A DNA stretch of 44,080 nucleotides. Origin: Clostridia bacterium. GTDB taxonomy: Bacteria; Bacillota; Clostridia; RGIG6154. Both the position numbers and the translations under genes were made by a program. The notes below the pieces were generated by a model, which was given only the letters and a program-made list of their open reading frames with translations, was not told where the DNA came from and ran no database searches. This document shows, piece after piece, positions 8,117 to 16,283 of this stretch. Position 1 is the first letter of the stretch, and the number at the start of each line of letters is the position of its first letter. The stretch is taken from contig JAFQQW010000065.1 of NCBI GenBank assembly GCA_017410375.1, positions 1 through 44,080 of the forward strand, given 5' to 3'.

Positions 8117-8158
8117 CATAAAAAGAACACCACCCAACAGGGTGGTGTTCTTTTTATG
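8117..8158. terminator. Isolated strong hairpin, terminator-like
   Basis: A perfect 19-bp stem (8117-8135 with 8140-8158) and 4-base loop AACA with T/A-runs on both strands. No gene ends next to it on either strand, so what it terminates is unclear. Confidence 0.65.
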
Positions 8159-8190
8159 GCTTTCACGTTCATAATAGATGCAACAGATTT

Positions 8191-8341
8191 TAGCTAAATT
8201 TTGCAACAAGTTGCAAAGCGAAATTATTGCTTCGCAATAGCTAAATTGTTTTTTCAAAACAGCTAAATTAAATTCGCTTTTTAGCTGACGATGAGTCAAT
8301 TTAGCTACGAAGTAATTTAGCGTGCATTAGCACGTTTAGCT
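8191..8341. repeat. Rosette of short stem-loops with inverted linkers
   Basis: AGCTAAATT occurs three times (8192-8200, 8239-8247, 8261-8269). Its reverse complement, exact or near-exact, then occurs three times (8298-8306, 8314-8321, 8334-8341). Between the linkers lie small hairpins such as TTGCAA-CAAG-TTGCAA, GTTTT-TTC-AAAAC and CGTGC-ATTA-GCACG. Confidence 0.65.
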
Positions 8342-8361
8342 CGCGGAACACGAATTTATCT

Positions 8362-8403
8362 AAAAAAAAGACATTATTCATTTTCGAATAATGTCTTTTT
8401 TTT
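8362..8403. terminator. tRNA-Ser terminator
   Basis: An 18-bp A/T-flanked stem (8362-8379 with 8386-8403, core GACATTATTC) with a 6-base loop. It lies immediately downstream of tRNA-Ser on the minus strand and has a T-run there. Confidence 0.88.
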
Positions 8404-8405
8404 TC

Positions 8406-8497
8406 TGGCGGAGAGAAAGGGATTCGAACCCTTGAGACGCTATCAACGCCTACACGATTTCCAATCGTGCGCCTTCGACCAGCTCAGCCATCTCTCC
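8406..8497 (-). tRNA. tRNA-Ser (GGA)
   Basis: The minus strand reads GGAGAGA at the acceptor start, paired with TCTCTCC, then G and an encoded CCA. The anticodon arm is CACGA-TTGGAAA-TCGTG, giving anticodon GGA. A long variable arm and the T-arm loop GGTTCGAATCC complete a 92-nt class II serine tRNA. Confidence 0.96.
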
Positions 8498-8514
8498 GTA
8501 CAATCGACTTGATT

Positions 8515-8543
8515 ATTATACAACAACTTTTTTAAAAAATCAA
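8515..8543 (-). promoter_or_regulatory. Promoter of tRNA-Ser
   Basis: On the minus strand, TTGATT (8538-8543) and TATAAT (8515-8520) are spaced 17 bp apart. A 9-bp inverted repeat (GACTTGATT 8506-8514 / AATCAAGTC 8538-8546) brackets it. Confidence 0.8.
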
Positions 8544-8582
8544 GTCTTTTTTTAAAAAATATTGAAAAATTTGTGAAAAGGG

Positions 8583-8610
8583 TTGACTTTATCCTTTTTC
8601 GTGATAAAAT
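8583..8610 (+). promoter_or_regulatory. htpG: Promoter of htpG
   Basis: TTGACT (8583-8588), 16 bp, TAAAAT (8605-8610). The CIRCE element begins four bases after the -10, over the expected start point, so a bound repressor would block transcription. Confidence 0.75.
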
Positions 8611-8614
8611 AGTA

Positions 8615-8641
8615 TTAGCACTCAGGACATGAGAGTGCTAA
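8615..8641. promoter_or_regulatory. CIRCE operator (HrcA binding site)
   Basis: A perfect match to the CIRCE consensus: TTAGCACTC, nine bases, GAGTGCTAA. In Firmicutes HrcA binds this palindrome and represses chaperone operons until heat shock titrates GroEL. No hrcA gene lies in this window. Confidence 0.97.
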
Positions 8642-8667
8642 TTTTAGAATAACGAAGGTGAAATATT

Positions 8668-10524
8668 ATGGCAAAAAAACAGTTTAAATCCGAGTCCAAG
8701 CGTTTGCTGGACCTTATGATTAACTCCATTTACACCCACAAGGAAATTTTCCTGCGCGAGCTGATTTCCAATGCAAGCGATGCCATTGACAAATACTATT
8801 ATCTCTCTCTGGCAGACGAAAATGTATCCTTTGAACGGGAAAATTTTTACATCCGTCTGACCGCGGACAAGGAAAACCGTAAGCTCATTTTAGAAGATAC
8901 CGGTATCGGCATGACCAAAGAAGAGCTGGAAGAAAACTTGGGTACCATCGCAAAAAGCGGTTCATTTGCCTTTAAAAATGAAAACGAAGCCAAGGAAGAT
9001 GTGGACATCATCGGTCAGTTTGGCGTAGGCTTTTATTCAGCATTCATGGTAGCCGAAAAGGTAGAAGTGGTTTCTAAAAAATTCGATAGCGAAGAAGCTT
9101 ATAAATGGACATCCACCGGTGCAGATGGCTATACGGTAACCGATGCAACCAAGGAAAAAAGCGGTACCACCATTACTTTGTACTTAAAGCCCGACACCGA
9201 TGACGAAAAATACAGTGAATTTTTGGATGAATATCGCATCAAAGGCTTAATCCGCAAATATTCCGACTATATCAAATATCCCATTAAAATGGATGTAACC
9301 AAGAAAAAGTTAAAAGAGGGTTCGGAAAACGAGTACGAGGATTACACCGAAGAAGAAACCTTAAACAGCATGACGCCTCTCTGGCGCAAAAACAAGTCCG
9401 AGCTGACAAGTGACGATTACAATGCGTTCTATAAGGAAAAATTCTTTGATTTTGAAGACCCACTCCGTACCTTGCATACCTCGGCAGACGGCATGGTCAG
9501 CTACACCGCTTTGTTGTATATCCCCAAGCGCCCACCCTTTGACTATTACACCAAGGACTTCAAAAAAGGCTTGTCTCTCTACACCAACGGTGTTATGATT
9601 ATGGATAAGTGCGAGGATTTACTGCCCGACTATTTTGCTTTTGTAAAGGGCTTGGTGGATTCTGCGGACCTGTCTTTAAACATTTCCCGTGAAATTTTGC
9701 AGCATGACCGCCAGTTAAAGGTAATCGGCAACAGTTTGAAGAAAAAAATCAAGGCTGAGCTGCTTTCTATGCAGAAAAATGATAGAGAAAGCTACGAAAC
9801 CTTCTATCAGGCATTCGGCAGACAGTTAAAGTTTGGTCTTTATGACAACTACGGTGCAGAAAAGGATTTCTTAAAGGATTTGATTCTGTTCGTATCCTCC
9901 AAGGAAAAGAAATATGTGACTTTAGAAGAATATGTGGCAAACATGCAGGAAGACCAGAAATACATCTACTATGCCTGCGCAGAAACGGTAGACAAGGCAG
10001 ACTTACTGCCCCAGACCGAAAGCTTAAAAGAACAGGGCATCGAAATTCTGTATTTTACAGAGGATGTGGACGAATTTGCAGTTAAAATGCTCATGTCTTT
10101 TAACGAAAAGGAATTTAAATCGGTATCCGAAGCGGATGCAGGTGAAACCGCTGAAATCAAAGAAGAAAACAAGCCCTTATTTGATTTCTTAACCGAAAGC
10201 TTAAAAGAAAAAGTAAAGGCAGTTAAGCCGTCATCCAAATTAAAATCCCACCCGGTTTGCCTCTCCAGCGAGGGTGCACTGTCCCTGGATATGGAAAAAA
10301 CCTTAAACACCATGCCGGGCGACCAAAAGGTAAAGGCAGAACGAATTTTGGAAATCAACACCGACCACAAAATTTTTGCAAAAATGCAATCCCTTTTTGA
10401 TGCGGATCAGGACAAATTAAAGAGCCTTGCATCGGTGCTTTACGACACCGCCCTTTTAATCGAGGGTATGCCCATCGAAAGCCCCGTGGCATTTTCCAAT
10501 GCACTCTGTGAATTGTTAGACTAA
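8668..10524 (+). CDS. htpG: Chaperone HtpG (Hsp90)
   Basis: This 618-residue protein, normal for bacterial Hsp90, starts after GAAGGTGA. The N-terminal GHKL ATPase domain shows ELISNASDA (31-39, the Mg-binding Asn/Glu helix), LEDTGIGM (about 75-82) and [15 protein letters not shown] (about residue 115 onward, the ATP lid glycines). The middle domain carries the catalytic-loop pattern LNISREILQ. The C-terminal dimerisation part is complete. It is an ATP-driven cytoplasmic chaperone for late folding of clients under stress. It is a single-gene unit controlled by CIRCE, with its own terminator at 10528-10556. Confidence 0.97.
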   Translation: MAKKQFKSESKRLLDLMINSIYTHKEIFLRELISNASDAIDKYYYLSLADENVSFERENFYIRLTADKENRKLILEDTGIGMTKEELEENLGTIAKSGSFAFKNENEAKEDVDIIGQFGVGFYSAFMVAEKVEVVSKKFDSEEAYKWTSTGADGYTVTDATKEKSGTTITLYLKPDTDDEKYSEFLDEYRIKGLIRKYSDYIKYPIKMDVTKKKLKEGSENEYEDYTEEETLNSMTPLWRKNKSELTSDDYNAFYKEKFFDFEDPLRTLHTSADGMVSYTALLYIPKRPPFDYYTKDFKKGLSLYTNGVMIMDKCEDLLPDYFAFVKGLVDSADLSLNISREILQHDRQLKVIGNSLKKKIKAELLSMQKNDRESYETFYQAFGRQLKFGLYDNYGAEKDFLKDLILFVSSKEKKYVTLEEYVANMQEDQKYIYYACAETVDKADLLPQTESLKEQGIEILYFTEDVDEFAVKMLMSFNEKEFKSVSEADAGETAEIKEENKPLFDFLTESLKEKVKAVKPSSKLKSHPVCLSSEGALSLDMEKTLNTMPGDQKVKAERILEINTDHKIFAKMQSLFDADQDKLKSLASVLYDTALLIEGMPIESPVAFSNALCELLD

Positions 10525-10527
10525 TTT

Positions 10528-10556
10528 AAAAGACAAGCCATGCGGCTTGTCTTTTT
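10528..10556 (+). terminator. htpG terminator
   Basis: Stem AAAGACAAGCC / GGCTTGTCTTT around loop ATGC, followed by a T-run. Confidence 0.9.
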
Positions 10557-10562
10557 TTGTCA

Positions 10563-10591
10563 TTGACGGGAATTCTGTTTTATGATACAAT
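10563..10591 (+). promoter_or_regulatory. Promoter of DUF3048 lipoprotein gene
   Basis: TTGACG (10563-10568), 17 bp, TACAAT (10586-10591), followed by AAAGGAG before the ATG at 10619. Confidence 0.8.
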
Positions 10592-10618
10592 AAAAGTACA
10601 AAAGAAAAGGAGAATATT

Positions 10619-11629
10619 ATGAAAAAGTTACTGATTATCTGTATGCTTACAGCATTGCTTTTCACAAGCGCATGCGGTAAAAACGAAACCGAAACAACAG
10701 CAAAGGAAGAACAGCCTGCAAAAACCGAGCAGGAAGCAGAGCAATCAAGCCCTTTTTATGAAAAAATGCTGGCAAACACCCGCCCCTTTGCGGTTATGAT
10801 TGATAACGACGACCACAACTCACGTCCGCAAATTGGTTTAGAGTCTGCCTACATGGTTTATGAAATGGTGGTAGAGGGCAAAGCCACCCGTTTCATGGCA
10901 CTTTTCAAAGATATAAATGAAATGGAAAAAATCGGACCTATCCGTTCTTCCCGTCATTACTTTTTAGACTATGCCTTGGAAAATGATGCCGTTTATGTGC
11001 ATGCAGGCTGGTCCGACCGTGCCGCGGCAGAAATTACCTCCAGAGGCGTGAACAATATCAACGGCTTGTATGAGAATTCTACTTTCTATCGGGACAACAC
11101 CTACGACAATACCTGGCACAACCTCTACTTAAATCCGCAAAAATGCAGTACCCTGGCAGACAACAAGGGCTACAGACGTACAACCGATGTAAAAGGTCTT
11201 TCCTACAACAAAACCGACAAAACACCCGAGGGCGAAAAGGCAGAAAGCCTCTTTATCCCTTATGTGGATTTTTATGAAGTGGAATACAAATACAATGCCG
11301 AAACCAAGCTTTACGACCGCTATATCAACGGCAAGCCTCACGAATCCCAGACAGGCAACGGCTTGACAACCAAAAACATTCTCGTGTATTCGGTAGAAGA
11401 TGTGCCCTTAAACGACGGTATTTACGCACCCCGCCGTGACCTTAAAAACCTCGGAAACGGCAAAGGCTACTACCTCTCTGAGGGTGTGGCACAGCCCATC
11501 ACCTGGGAAAAAGAAACCCATGACGGCAAAACAGTGTATAAAACACAAGACGGGGCTGACCTTACCGTAAACCCCGGCAACACATTTGTTCAGCTTGTAC
11601 CTACCTATGCAGAATATACTCTGAATTAA
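10619..11629 (+). CDS. DUF3048 (YerB-like) lipoprotein
   Basis: The 336-residue product has a signal peptide ending in a lipobox (LFTSAC, Cys19), then a low-complexity Glu/Lys/Thr/Gln linker (about 22-47). The DUF3048 domain follows with RPFAVMIDND, SRPQIGLESAYMVYEMVVEG, ATRFMALF, GPIRSSRHYF, AVYVHAGWS and the closing KTQDGADLTVNPGNTFVQLVP. Bacillus YerB is the named relative; biochemical function is not established. It should be anchored to the outer face of the membrane. Its stop codon overlaps the stop of the convergent XRE gene by 4 bp with no terminator hairpin between them, so the transcripts probably overlap. Confidence 0.88.
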   Translation: MKKLLIICMLTALLFTSACGKNETETTAKEEQPAKTEQEAEQSSPFYEKMLANTRPFAVMIDNDDHNSRPQIGLESAYMVYEMVVEGKATRFMALFKDINEMEKIGPIRSSRHYFLDYALENDAVYVHAGWSDRAAAEITSRGVNNINGLYENSTFYRDNTYDNTWHNLYLNPQKCSTLADNKGYRRTTDVKGLSYNKTDKTPEGEKAESLFIPYVDFYEVEYKYNAETKLYDRYINGKPHESQTGNGLTTKNILVYSVEDVPLNDGIYAPRRDLKNLGNGKGYYLSEGVAQPITWEKETHDGKTVYKTQDGADLTVNPGNTFVQLVPTYAEYTLN

Positions 11630-11838
11630 CCTTTTGGGTATGGTTTTTTGACTGCGGTCAAACCTAAAATATAATCAGTAGAAACATTGTAAAAGGCGGC
11701 AAGCTTGATTAAAACGTCGATGGGCAATTGCCGCTGTTCATTCTCGTACTGGGAATAGGTATTTTGTTTGATGTGCAGATGGTCTGCAAGGATTTCTTGC
11801 TTTAAATCAGAATCCTCGCGCAGTTCCTTTAATCTCAT
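11626..11838 (-). CDS. Small XRE-family HTH regulator (70 aa)
   Basis: The 70 residues are almost entirely one helix-turn-helix domain: MRLKELREDSDLKQEILADHL, then the recognition part IKQNTYSQYENEQRQLP, then LIKLAAFYNVSTDYILGL, the standard Cro/CI pattern. There is no extra sensor domain. It is transcribed away from the stalk-protein operon, and a perfect 16-bp inverted repeat lies in the 68-bp intergenic stretch. By analogy with similar pairs it probably represses that operon and itself. The ribosome site is weak (GGCGGCG). A -10-like TATAAT on the minus strand at 11861-11866 would place its promoter next to the palindrome. Confidence 0.9.
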   Translation of the reverse strand: MRLKELREDSDLKQEILADHLHIKQNTYSQYENEQRQLPIDVLIKLAAFYNVSTDYILGLTAVKKPYPKG

Positions 11839-11871
11839 AATTACGCCGCCTTTTTTCTTTCATTATACCTA

Positions 11872-11911
11872 ATCACAAATTGAGATATTGACATTTATCT
11901 CAATTTGTGAT
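11872..11911. promoter_or_regulatory. Long palindromic operator between XRE gene and stalk-protein operon
   Basis: ATCACAAATTGAGATA (11872-11887) and its exact complement (11896-11911) flank an 8-bp centre TTGACATT. The centre carries the -35 of the rightward promoter and the right arm reaches its -10. The size suits a dimer or tetramer of the adjacent XRE protein; binding itself is inferred. Confidence 0.85.
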
Positions 11912-11916
11912 AAAAT
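11888..11916 (+). promoter_or_regulatory. Promoter of stalk-protein operon
   Basis: TTGACA (11888-11893), 17 bp, TAAAAT (11911-11916). The consensus -35 lies in the exact centre of the palindrome. Confidence 0.85.
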
Positions 11917-11942
11917 TATTTGAAAAGACAGGAGGAGATACT

Positions 11943-13058
11943 ATGAAAAAATTTTTGATGTGCTTGAGTGTATTTTTACTGTTTGGCTGTTTAACGGCAG
12001 CGGCAAAGACGGGTGACATCAACGGCAACATCTATTCTACCGATATCAAAGCGGTCATCAATGGGGTAGAAGTGCCTTCCTACGCCATTGACGGCAAAAC
12101 GGTTGTAGTGGTAGAAGAAATCACCGACCAGTACCAGTACAGCAATGAAGTACGAAGCCTGACCTTCAACGACCTTGCGCCTGCCTCTTTAAAACCGGGA
12201 CAAAACACCCAAACTACACCCACCGGAACGGTTTTAGGCAATACCTATGAAACCGATATCAAGGTTTATTTAAACGGAAGAGACTTGCCTGCCTATGCCA
12301 TTGACGGCAAAATGGCAGTAGCAATTGAAGATATGGGCGGCGACCAGGTCTTTAATCATGTGGGCGGTAAATACATCTGGGATCCCGACACCCGAACCAT
12401 TTCATTAGAATATATCTATTACCGCGACCTGAAAGACGTTTTAAACGAAAAGCATCTGGTCTTGTATATCACCCAGGATGAAAAGGGCGATTTGCAGGCG
12501 AATTTTGTAGCCGAGCCAATCCGCTACGGCTATGTGCATGTCAATAAGCCCGATTTACTGGATAAAGAACCCAAGCCCGTTTATTTCTACGGGGAAGTGA
12601 TTGGCTATATGTTTGAGCCGTATCAGGCCCTTTTAGACGTGGTAAACGGCAAAGAGAATTTCTGGTTCTATCCGCGTCATATGTTCTCTTATTATTATGA
12701 TGAACGGGTTGCCGAAATTTTAAAGGATGTTCAGCCTATTCAGCCCACGGCTGACCAATGGCGTGACTACATACCCACCACAGCCTCCAGCATTATCGAA
12801 GAATTTGAAACAGAAGAATATGTGTTCTGGTATCTGGTGCATCCCTTGCCCATGGGCGGGATTCAGGATTTCTGGCGTGTAGATAAAAAGACAGGTGAAC
12901 GTATTGTCTACGGCACAGATTTTGAATCGGTCAGCTATTACGGTACAAAGCGTTTTGACAATGTCGTGATTGACCGGGAAAACGAAATCGTTACTTTCCG
13001 CTATGATAAAGACTATCAGATTGACTTGAAAACCGGTGCAATGACACCGCTTCAATAG
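11943..13058 (+). CDS. Secreted protein with two stalk-like repeats (371 aa)
   Basis: The ATG at 11943 follows GGAGGAGATACT; the earlier GTG at 11907 overlaps the promoter and is rejected. The N terminus is a signal peptide (MKKFLMCLSVFLLFGCLTAAA) that could be a lipoprotein signal, since LFGC resembles a lipobox. Two copies of a short beta repeat follow: NIYSTDIKAVINGVEVPSYA at about 23-42 and NTYETDIKVYLNGRDLPAYA at about 91-110, each continuing IDGK. These resemble the copper-amine-oxidase-N/stalk motifs common in clostridial envelope proteins. The rest (about 140-371) is unrecognised, rich in Tyr, Phe and acidic residues. It is the first gene of the operon controlled by the palindrome. 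Confidence 0.7.
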   Translation: MKKFLMCLSVFLLFGCLTAAAKTGDINGNIYSTDIKAVINGVEVPSYAIDGKTVVVVEEITDQYQYSNEVRSLTFNDLAPASLKPGQNTQTTPTGTVLGNTYETDIKVYLNGRDLPAYAIDGKMAVAIEDMGGDQVFNHVGGKYIWDPDTRTISLEYIYYRDLKDVLNEKHLVLYITQDEKGDLQANFVAEPIRYGYVHVNKPDLLDKEPKPVYFYGEVIGYMFEPYQALLDVVNGKENFWFYPRHMFSYYYDERVAEILKDVQPIQPTADQWRDYIPTTASSIIEEFETEEYVFWYLVHPLPMGGIQDFWRVDKKTGERIVYGTDFESVSYYGTKRFDNVVIDRENEIVTFRYDKDYQIDLKTGAMTPLQ

Positions 13059-13067
13059 GAGGAAACC

Positions 13068-13868
13068 ATGACAGCAGATATGCATACCCATTCCAGTCAC
13101 TCCCAGGATTCAACTTGCCCCATGGAGGAAATGTGCCTTGCACAAATTAAAAAGGGAACAAATGTTATGGCGGTGACCGACCATTTTAATACCCGATTCC
13201 CCACAACAGATGATTTTCTGACCATTCGCCAAAGCTTTGAAGAAGCAGAAAATATGCAGAAAAAATTCGGTAACCAAATCACGGTTTTAAAGGGGATTGA
13301 AATCGGCGAAGCCTTTTGGGATGAAGAAAAGGCAAAAAAAGCACTGTCTATGTTGCCTTATGACGTGGTCATCGGCTCGGTGCACATGATTCGGGGCGAG
13401 GGTGCTTATTCTCCAAAGGATTTCGGCAAGCTTTCGGATAAAGAGCTTCAGGATTGGCTAAAAGTCTATTTTTCGGATATGCTTGTTATGCTGGAAAAAA
13501 CGGATTTTGATATCCTTGCCCATTTAACCTGCCCCATTCGTTACATCACGGGCAAATTTGGCAGGCAGATGGATTTGAAGTTATACCAAGAGGCAATCAC
13601 CGAAATATTAAAGCAAACCATAAAAAAGGAAAAGGCGTTGGAAATCAACACCTCTGCCTTCTTCATGATTCATGATTTTATGCCCGACAAAGAGATTATA
13701 AAGCAGTATTACGATATGGGCGGACGGCTGATTACCTTAGGCTCGGATGCACACGTTTCTGAAAACGCTTCCACCCACTTTGACGAGGCCAAAGCTTTTT
13801 TAAAGAAAATTGGTTTTACGCAGGCGTATTACTACCAAAACCGCACCCCTATAGGGTATGCGCTTTAA
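13068..13868 (+). CDS. PHP-domain phosphoesterase (histidinol-phosphatase-like)
   Basis: The 266-residue protein starts after AGGAGG, ten bases beyond the stalk gene. It has the full PHP metal-site set: MHTHSSHSQD, VTDHF, KGIEIGE, GSVHMIRGEG, DILAHLT and LGSDAH. These match HisK/HisJ histidinol-phosphatases and related trinuclear-metal phosphoesterases. No other histidine biosynthesis gene is nearby, so a different phosphoester substrate is possible. The protein is cytoplasmic, an odd partner for a secreted stalk protein unless the operon answers a common stress signal. Confidence 0.85.
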   Translation: MTADMHTHSSHSQDSTCPMEEMCLAQIKKGTNVMAVTDHFNTRFPTTDDFLTIRQSFEEAENMQKKFGNQITVLKGIEIGEAFWDEEKAKKALSMLPYDVVIGSVHMIRGEGAYSPKDFGKLSDKELQDWLKVYFSDMLVMLEKTDFDILAHLTCPIRYITGKFGRQMDLKLYQEAITEILKQTIKKEKALEINTSAFFMIHDFMPDKEIIKQYYDMGGRLITLGSDAHVSENASTHFDEAKAFLKKIGFTQAYYYQNRTPIGYAL

Positions 13869-13883
13869 GAAAGGAATACTTAT

Positions 13884-14363
13884 ATGGTATACGGTGCTAT
13901 TGATAAAAAGAGCGAAACGGGCTATACCTATTTAAAGAAAATATTTCGTGCCATGAACGGCAAGCAAAAAGAATATAACTGGCTGATTACAAATCAGGAC
14001 TGCTATCCGAAAGATATGGAAATGTGGCGGTTTTTCAATAACCGCGACTATCTTTGGATTTCAGGCGAGGAACTGTCAGAAATCATTGAGCAGGACGATT
14101 TTCAGTGGGTCTGGGGTATGCTGTGCGGCTTTGACCAGTCGGTTTCCTTAGAGCAGGCATTGCAACATGGCTTGCCGCAGGAAGCGGATTATGAGCACTA
14201 TTTTGAAAAACCGCTTCGTATGCAGTTTCCCTTTTCGCAAACCGAGATTGTACCCTTTGACAGCACCTATGTCCTGTTTTTAAGCCGGCACAAAGAGCAG
14301 GTGGAAAGCTTTAGGAAAAATTATCCCAACAGCACCAATTTGGCTGAATATTGTGGCAGATAA
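13884..14363 (+). CDS. Uncharacterised protein (159 aa)
   Basis: The gene starts after GAAAGGA, 15 bases downstream of the PHP gene, as the last gene of the operon. The product is soluble, without signal or membrane segments, and rich in aromatic and acidic residues (for example YNWLITNQDCYP, DYLWISGEEL, FQWVWGMLCGF). I recognise no family. Its composition and lack of Cys/His pairs argue against an enzyme with a bound metal. The operon ends at the strong terminator at 14363. Confidence 0.75.
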   Translation: MVYGAIDKKSETGYTYLKKIFRAMNGKQKEYNWLITNQDCYPKDMEMWRFFNNRDYLWISGEELSEIIEQDDFQWVWGMLCGFDQSVSLEQALQHGLPQEADYEHYFEKPLRMQFPFSQTEIVPFDSTYVLFLSRHKEQVESFRKNYPNSTNLAEYCGR

Positions 14364-14393
14364 CAAAACCCCCGACATCGTCGGGGGTTTTGT
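14363..14393. terminator. Bidirectional terminator, XRE-controlled operon / ABC operon
   Basis: A perfect 13-bp G/C-rich stem (ACAAAACCCCCGA and complement) around a 5-base loop, with T-rich ends on both strands. It serves the convergent operons. Confidence 0.93.
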
Positions 14394-14402
14394 GATACTT
14401 AT

Positions 14403-16283
14403 TTAATCCAACTCAATGGCGCCGGTATACAGCTGATAATATTTTCCTTTTTGTTCAAGCAATTCCTCATGGGTGCCCCGTTCGATGATTTCGCCCTGCT
14501 CTAATACCATAATGGCATCTGCGTTGCGGACGGTTGATAACCGATGCGCAATTACAAAAGTGGTACGGTTTTTCATCAAGCGATCCATGCCGTGTTCAAT
14601 ATGCCGTTCGGTACGGGTATCAACCGAGCTTGTTGCCTCATCCAGTACTAAGATTGGTGCATGGCTGATGGCAGCTCGAGCAATGTTTAAAAGCTGTCGC
14701 TGTCCCTGGGAAAGGTTTGCACCGTCGCCCTCCAAGCGCGTATTATAGCCGTCAGACAAACGCAGAATAAAGCTGTGTGCGCTGGCGGTTTTTGCCGCCT
14801 GAATCACTTCTTCGTCGGTGGCATCCGGTCTGCCGTAACGGATGTTTTCCATCACCGTACCGCTGAACAGATGGGTGTCCTGTAAAACCATCGCAATGTT
14901 ACGCCGCAGAAAATCCCGTTTTAAACGGTATATAGACGTGCCGTCAATTAAAATGTCTCCGTCGTCAATATCATAAAAACGGTTTAAGAGGTTTGTTATG
15001 GTGGTCTTGCCTGCGCCGGTCGAGCCAACGAACGCAATCTTCTGACCGGGCTGTGCCACAAGGGAGATATCCTTTAATACCTGCTTATCCAATGTGTAAC
15101 CAAACGAAACATTTTTAAGCTCTACCTTGCCCAGAATTTCTTTTTGGTCGATGGCGGTCAATAAATCCGCAGATTCAGGCTCTGCATCCATCACATGGAA
15201 CACACGCTCTGCCCCTGCCAATGCCGAAAAGAGGGAAGCGGTCTGCATGGAAATTTCGTTAATGGGACGCGCAAAATGTCGGGAAAAGTTCAAAAACACC
15301 GTCAGCTTACCCACCGTAAATTTCCCGAGTACACACAAAATACCGCCAAGCCCTGCCGATAAAGCATAGGTAATCTGGCTTAAATTTCCCATAATGGGAC
15401 CCATAATGCCCCCAAAGAACTGGGCATACACCTGCTTGTCGCGCAAATCCCGGTTCAAAAGCTCAAACTCTGCCTTTGCTTCTTCCTCGTGGCAGAACAC
15501 TTTAACAACCTTCTGTCCCGTAACCGTTTCTTCAATGTAGCCGTTTACCGCCCCCAGCGCCGCCTGCTGTGCGCTGTAGTATTTGCGGCTGCGCTTGGCA
15601 ATAAATCCGCTCGACTTTACATAAAGGGGCAAAAATGCAATCACAATCAGGCTGAGCCACACATTGGTATACAGCATCAGTGCCAGCGTACCCACTAAGG
15701 TCACAGACCCCGAAATCACGCTCACTAAGCTGTGATCCAGCATCACACCAATGTTGTCTATGTCGTTGGTAAACCGACTCATAATATCCCCGGTGTTTTC
15801 GTTGTCATGAAAACGTAAGGGGAGCTTTTCAACCTTTGTAAACAAATCCTTTCTGATGCTTGCAATGGTGTTTTGCGAGATGTGTGCCATAAGTCTGCTT
15901 TGCAGATAGGTAAACACAATGCCTGCGAGATAAAAAACAGCAAGCACCGCCAGAATTCCTGCTAAAGCCCTGGGACTGAACGGCTTGCCGTTCACCATCG
16001 CAATGAAATTATCAATAATCGGACCTAACATAAAGGAAGAGGCAAGGGAGGATGCCGTGGTTAAAAATACGCATAATATGGCAAAAATCAGATGTGCCCG
16101 ATAGGGAGCTAAATAGCCAAACATCCGTTTTATAATGTTTTTGGTGTCTTTTGGCTTTCCGGTTGCCATACCGCCCCTCGGACCGCCGGGTCCTCTGCCC
16201 GGACCGCGCATCCCGGGATTTGGCGTTTTTGCGGAAGAGCGACTGTAGCGTTGTTTTAAGGTTTCAAGATTTCTTGCTGCCAT
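14403..16283 (-). CDS. ABC exporter half-transporter, catalytic-site subunit (626 aa)
   Basis: A type IV ABC exporter: an N-terminal Gly/Arg/Pro-rich tail (about 18-40), six membrane helices, then a nucleotide-binding domain. The latter has Walker A GSTGAGKTT (420-428), a degenerate signature LSQGQ (524-528), Walker B with catalytic Glu (LVLDEATSS, Glu549) and the switch His (IAHRLS, His580). It pairs with the upstream gene, whose stop overlaps this start (ATGA-type, shared base 16283). The two form a heterodimer of the LmrCD/BmrCD/TM287-288 type. Such pumps export drugs, lipids or peptides; the substrate here is unknown. Confidence 0.92.
   Translation of the reverse strand: MAARNLETLKQRYSRSSAKTPNPGMRGPGRGPGGPRGGMATGKPKDTKNIIKRMFGYLAPYRAHLIFAILCVFLTTASSLASSFMLGPIIDNFIAMVNGKPFSPRALAGILAVLAVFYLAGIVFTYLQSRLMAHISQNTIASIRKDLFTKVEKLPLRFHDNENTGDIMSRFTNDIDNIGVMLDHSLVSVISGSVTLVGTLALMLYTNVWLSLIVIAFLPLYVKSSGFIAKRSRKYYSAQQAALGAVNGYIEETVTGQKVVKVFCHEEEAKAEFELLNRDLRDKQVYAQFFGGIMGPIMGNLSQITYALSAGLGGILCVLGKFTVGKLTVFLNFSRHFARPINEISMQTASLFSALAGAERVFHVMDAEPESADLLTAIDQKEILGKVELKNVSFGYTLDKQVLKDISLVAQPGQKIAFVGSTGAGKTTITNLLNRFYDIDDGDILIDGTSIYRLKRDFLRRNIAMVLQDTHLFSGTVMENIRYGRPDATDEEVIQAAKTASAHSFILRLSDGYNTRLEGDGANLSQGQRQLLNIARAAISHAPILVLDEATSSVDTRTERHIEHGMDRLMKNRTTFVIAHRLSTVRNADAIMVLEQGEIIERGTHEELLEQKGKYYQLYTGAIELD

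Larger units (their letters stand above)
7883..8405. other. Gene-free, repeat-rich interval
   Basis: I find no convincing gene here. It holds two short hairpins and a dispersed double-hairpin repeat (8024-8066), an isolated 19-bp hairpin (8117-8158), a rosette of small stem-loops with inverted AGCTAAATT linkers (8191-8341) and the tRNA-Ser terminator. Open frames that cross it have no ribosome site and run through the hairpins. Confidence 0.7.

Noticed and set aside
7907-8299. 130-codon open frame on the minus strand
   Set aside because: It runs through the double-hairpin repeat and the 19-bp hairpin, has no ribosome site, and its translation resembles no protein.
8191-8341. CRISPR array
   Set aside because: The repeated units are only 8-9 bp, change orientation midway and have unequal, self-pairing gaps; no cas genes are present.
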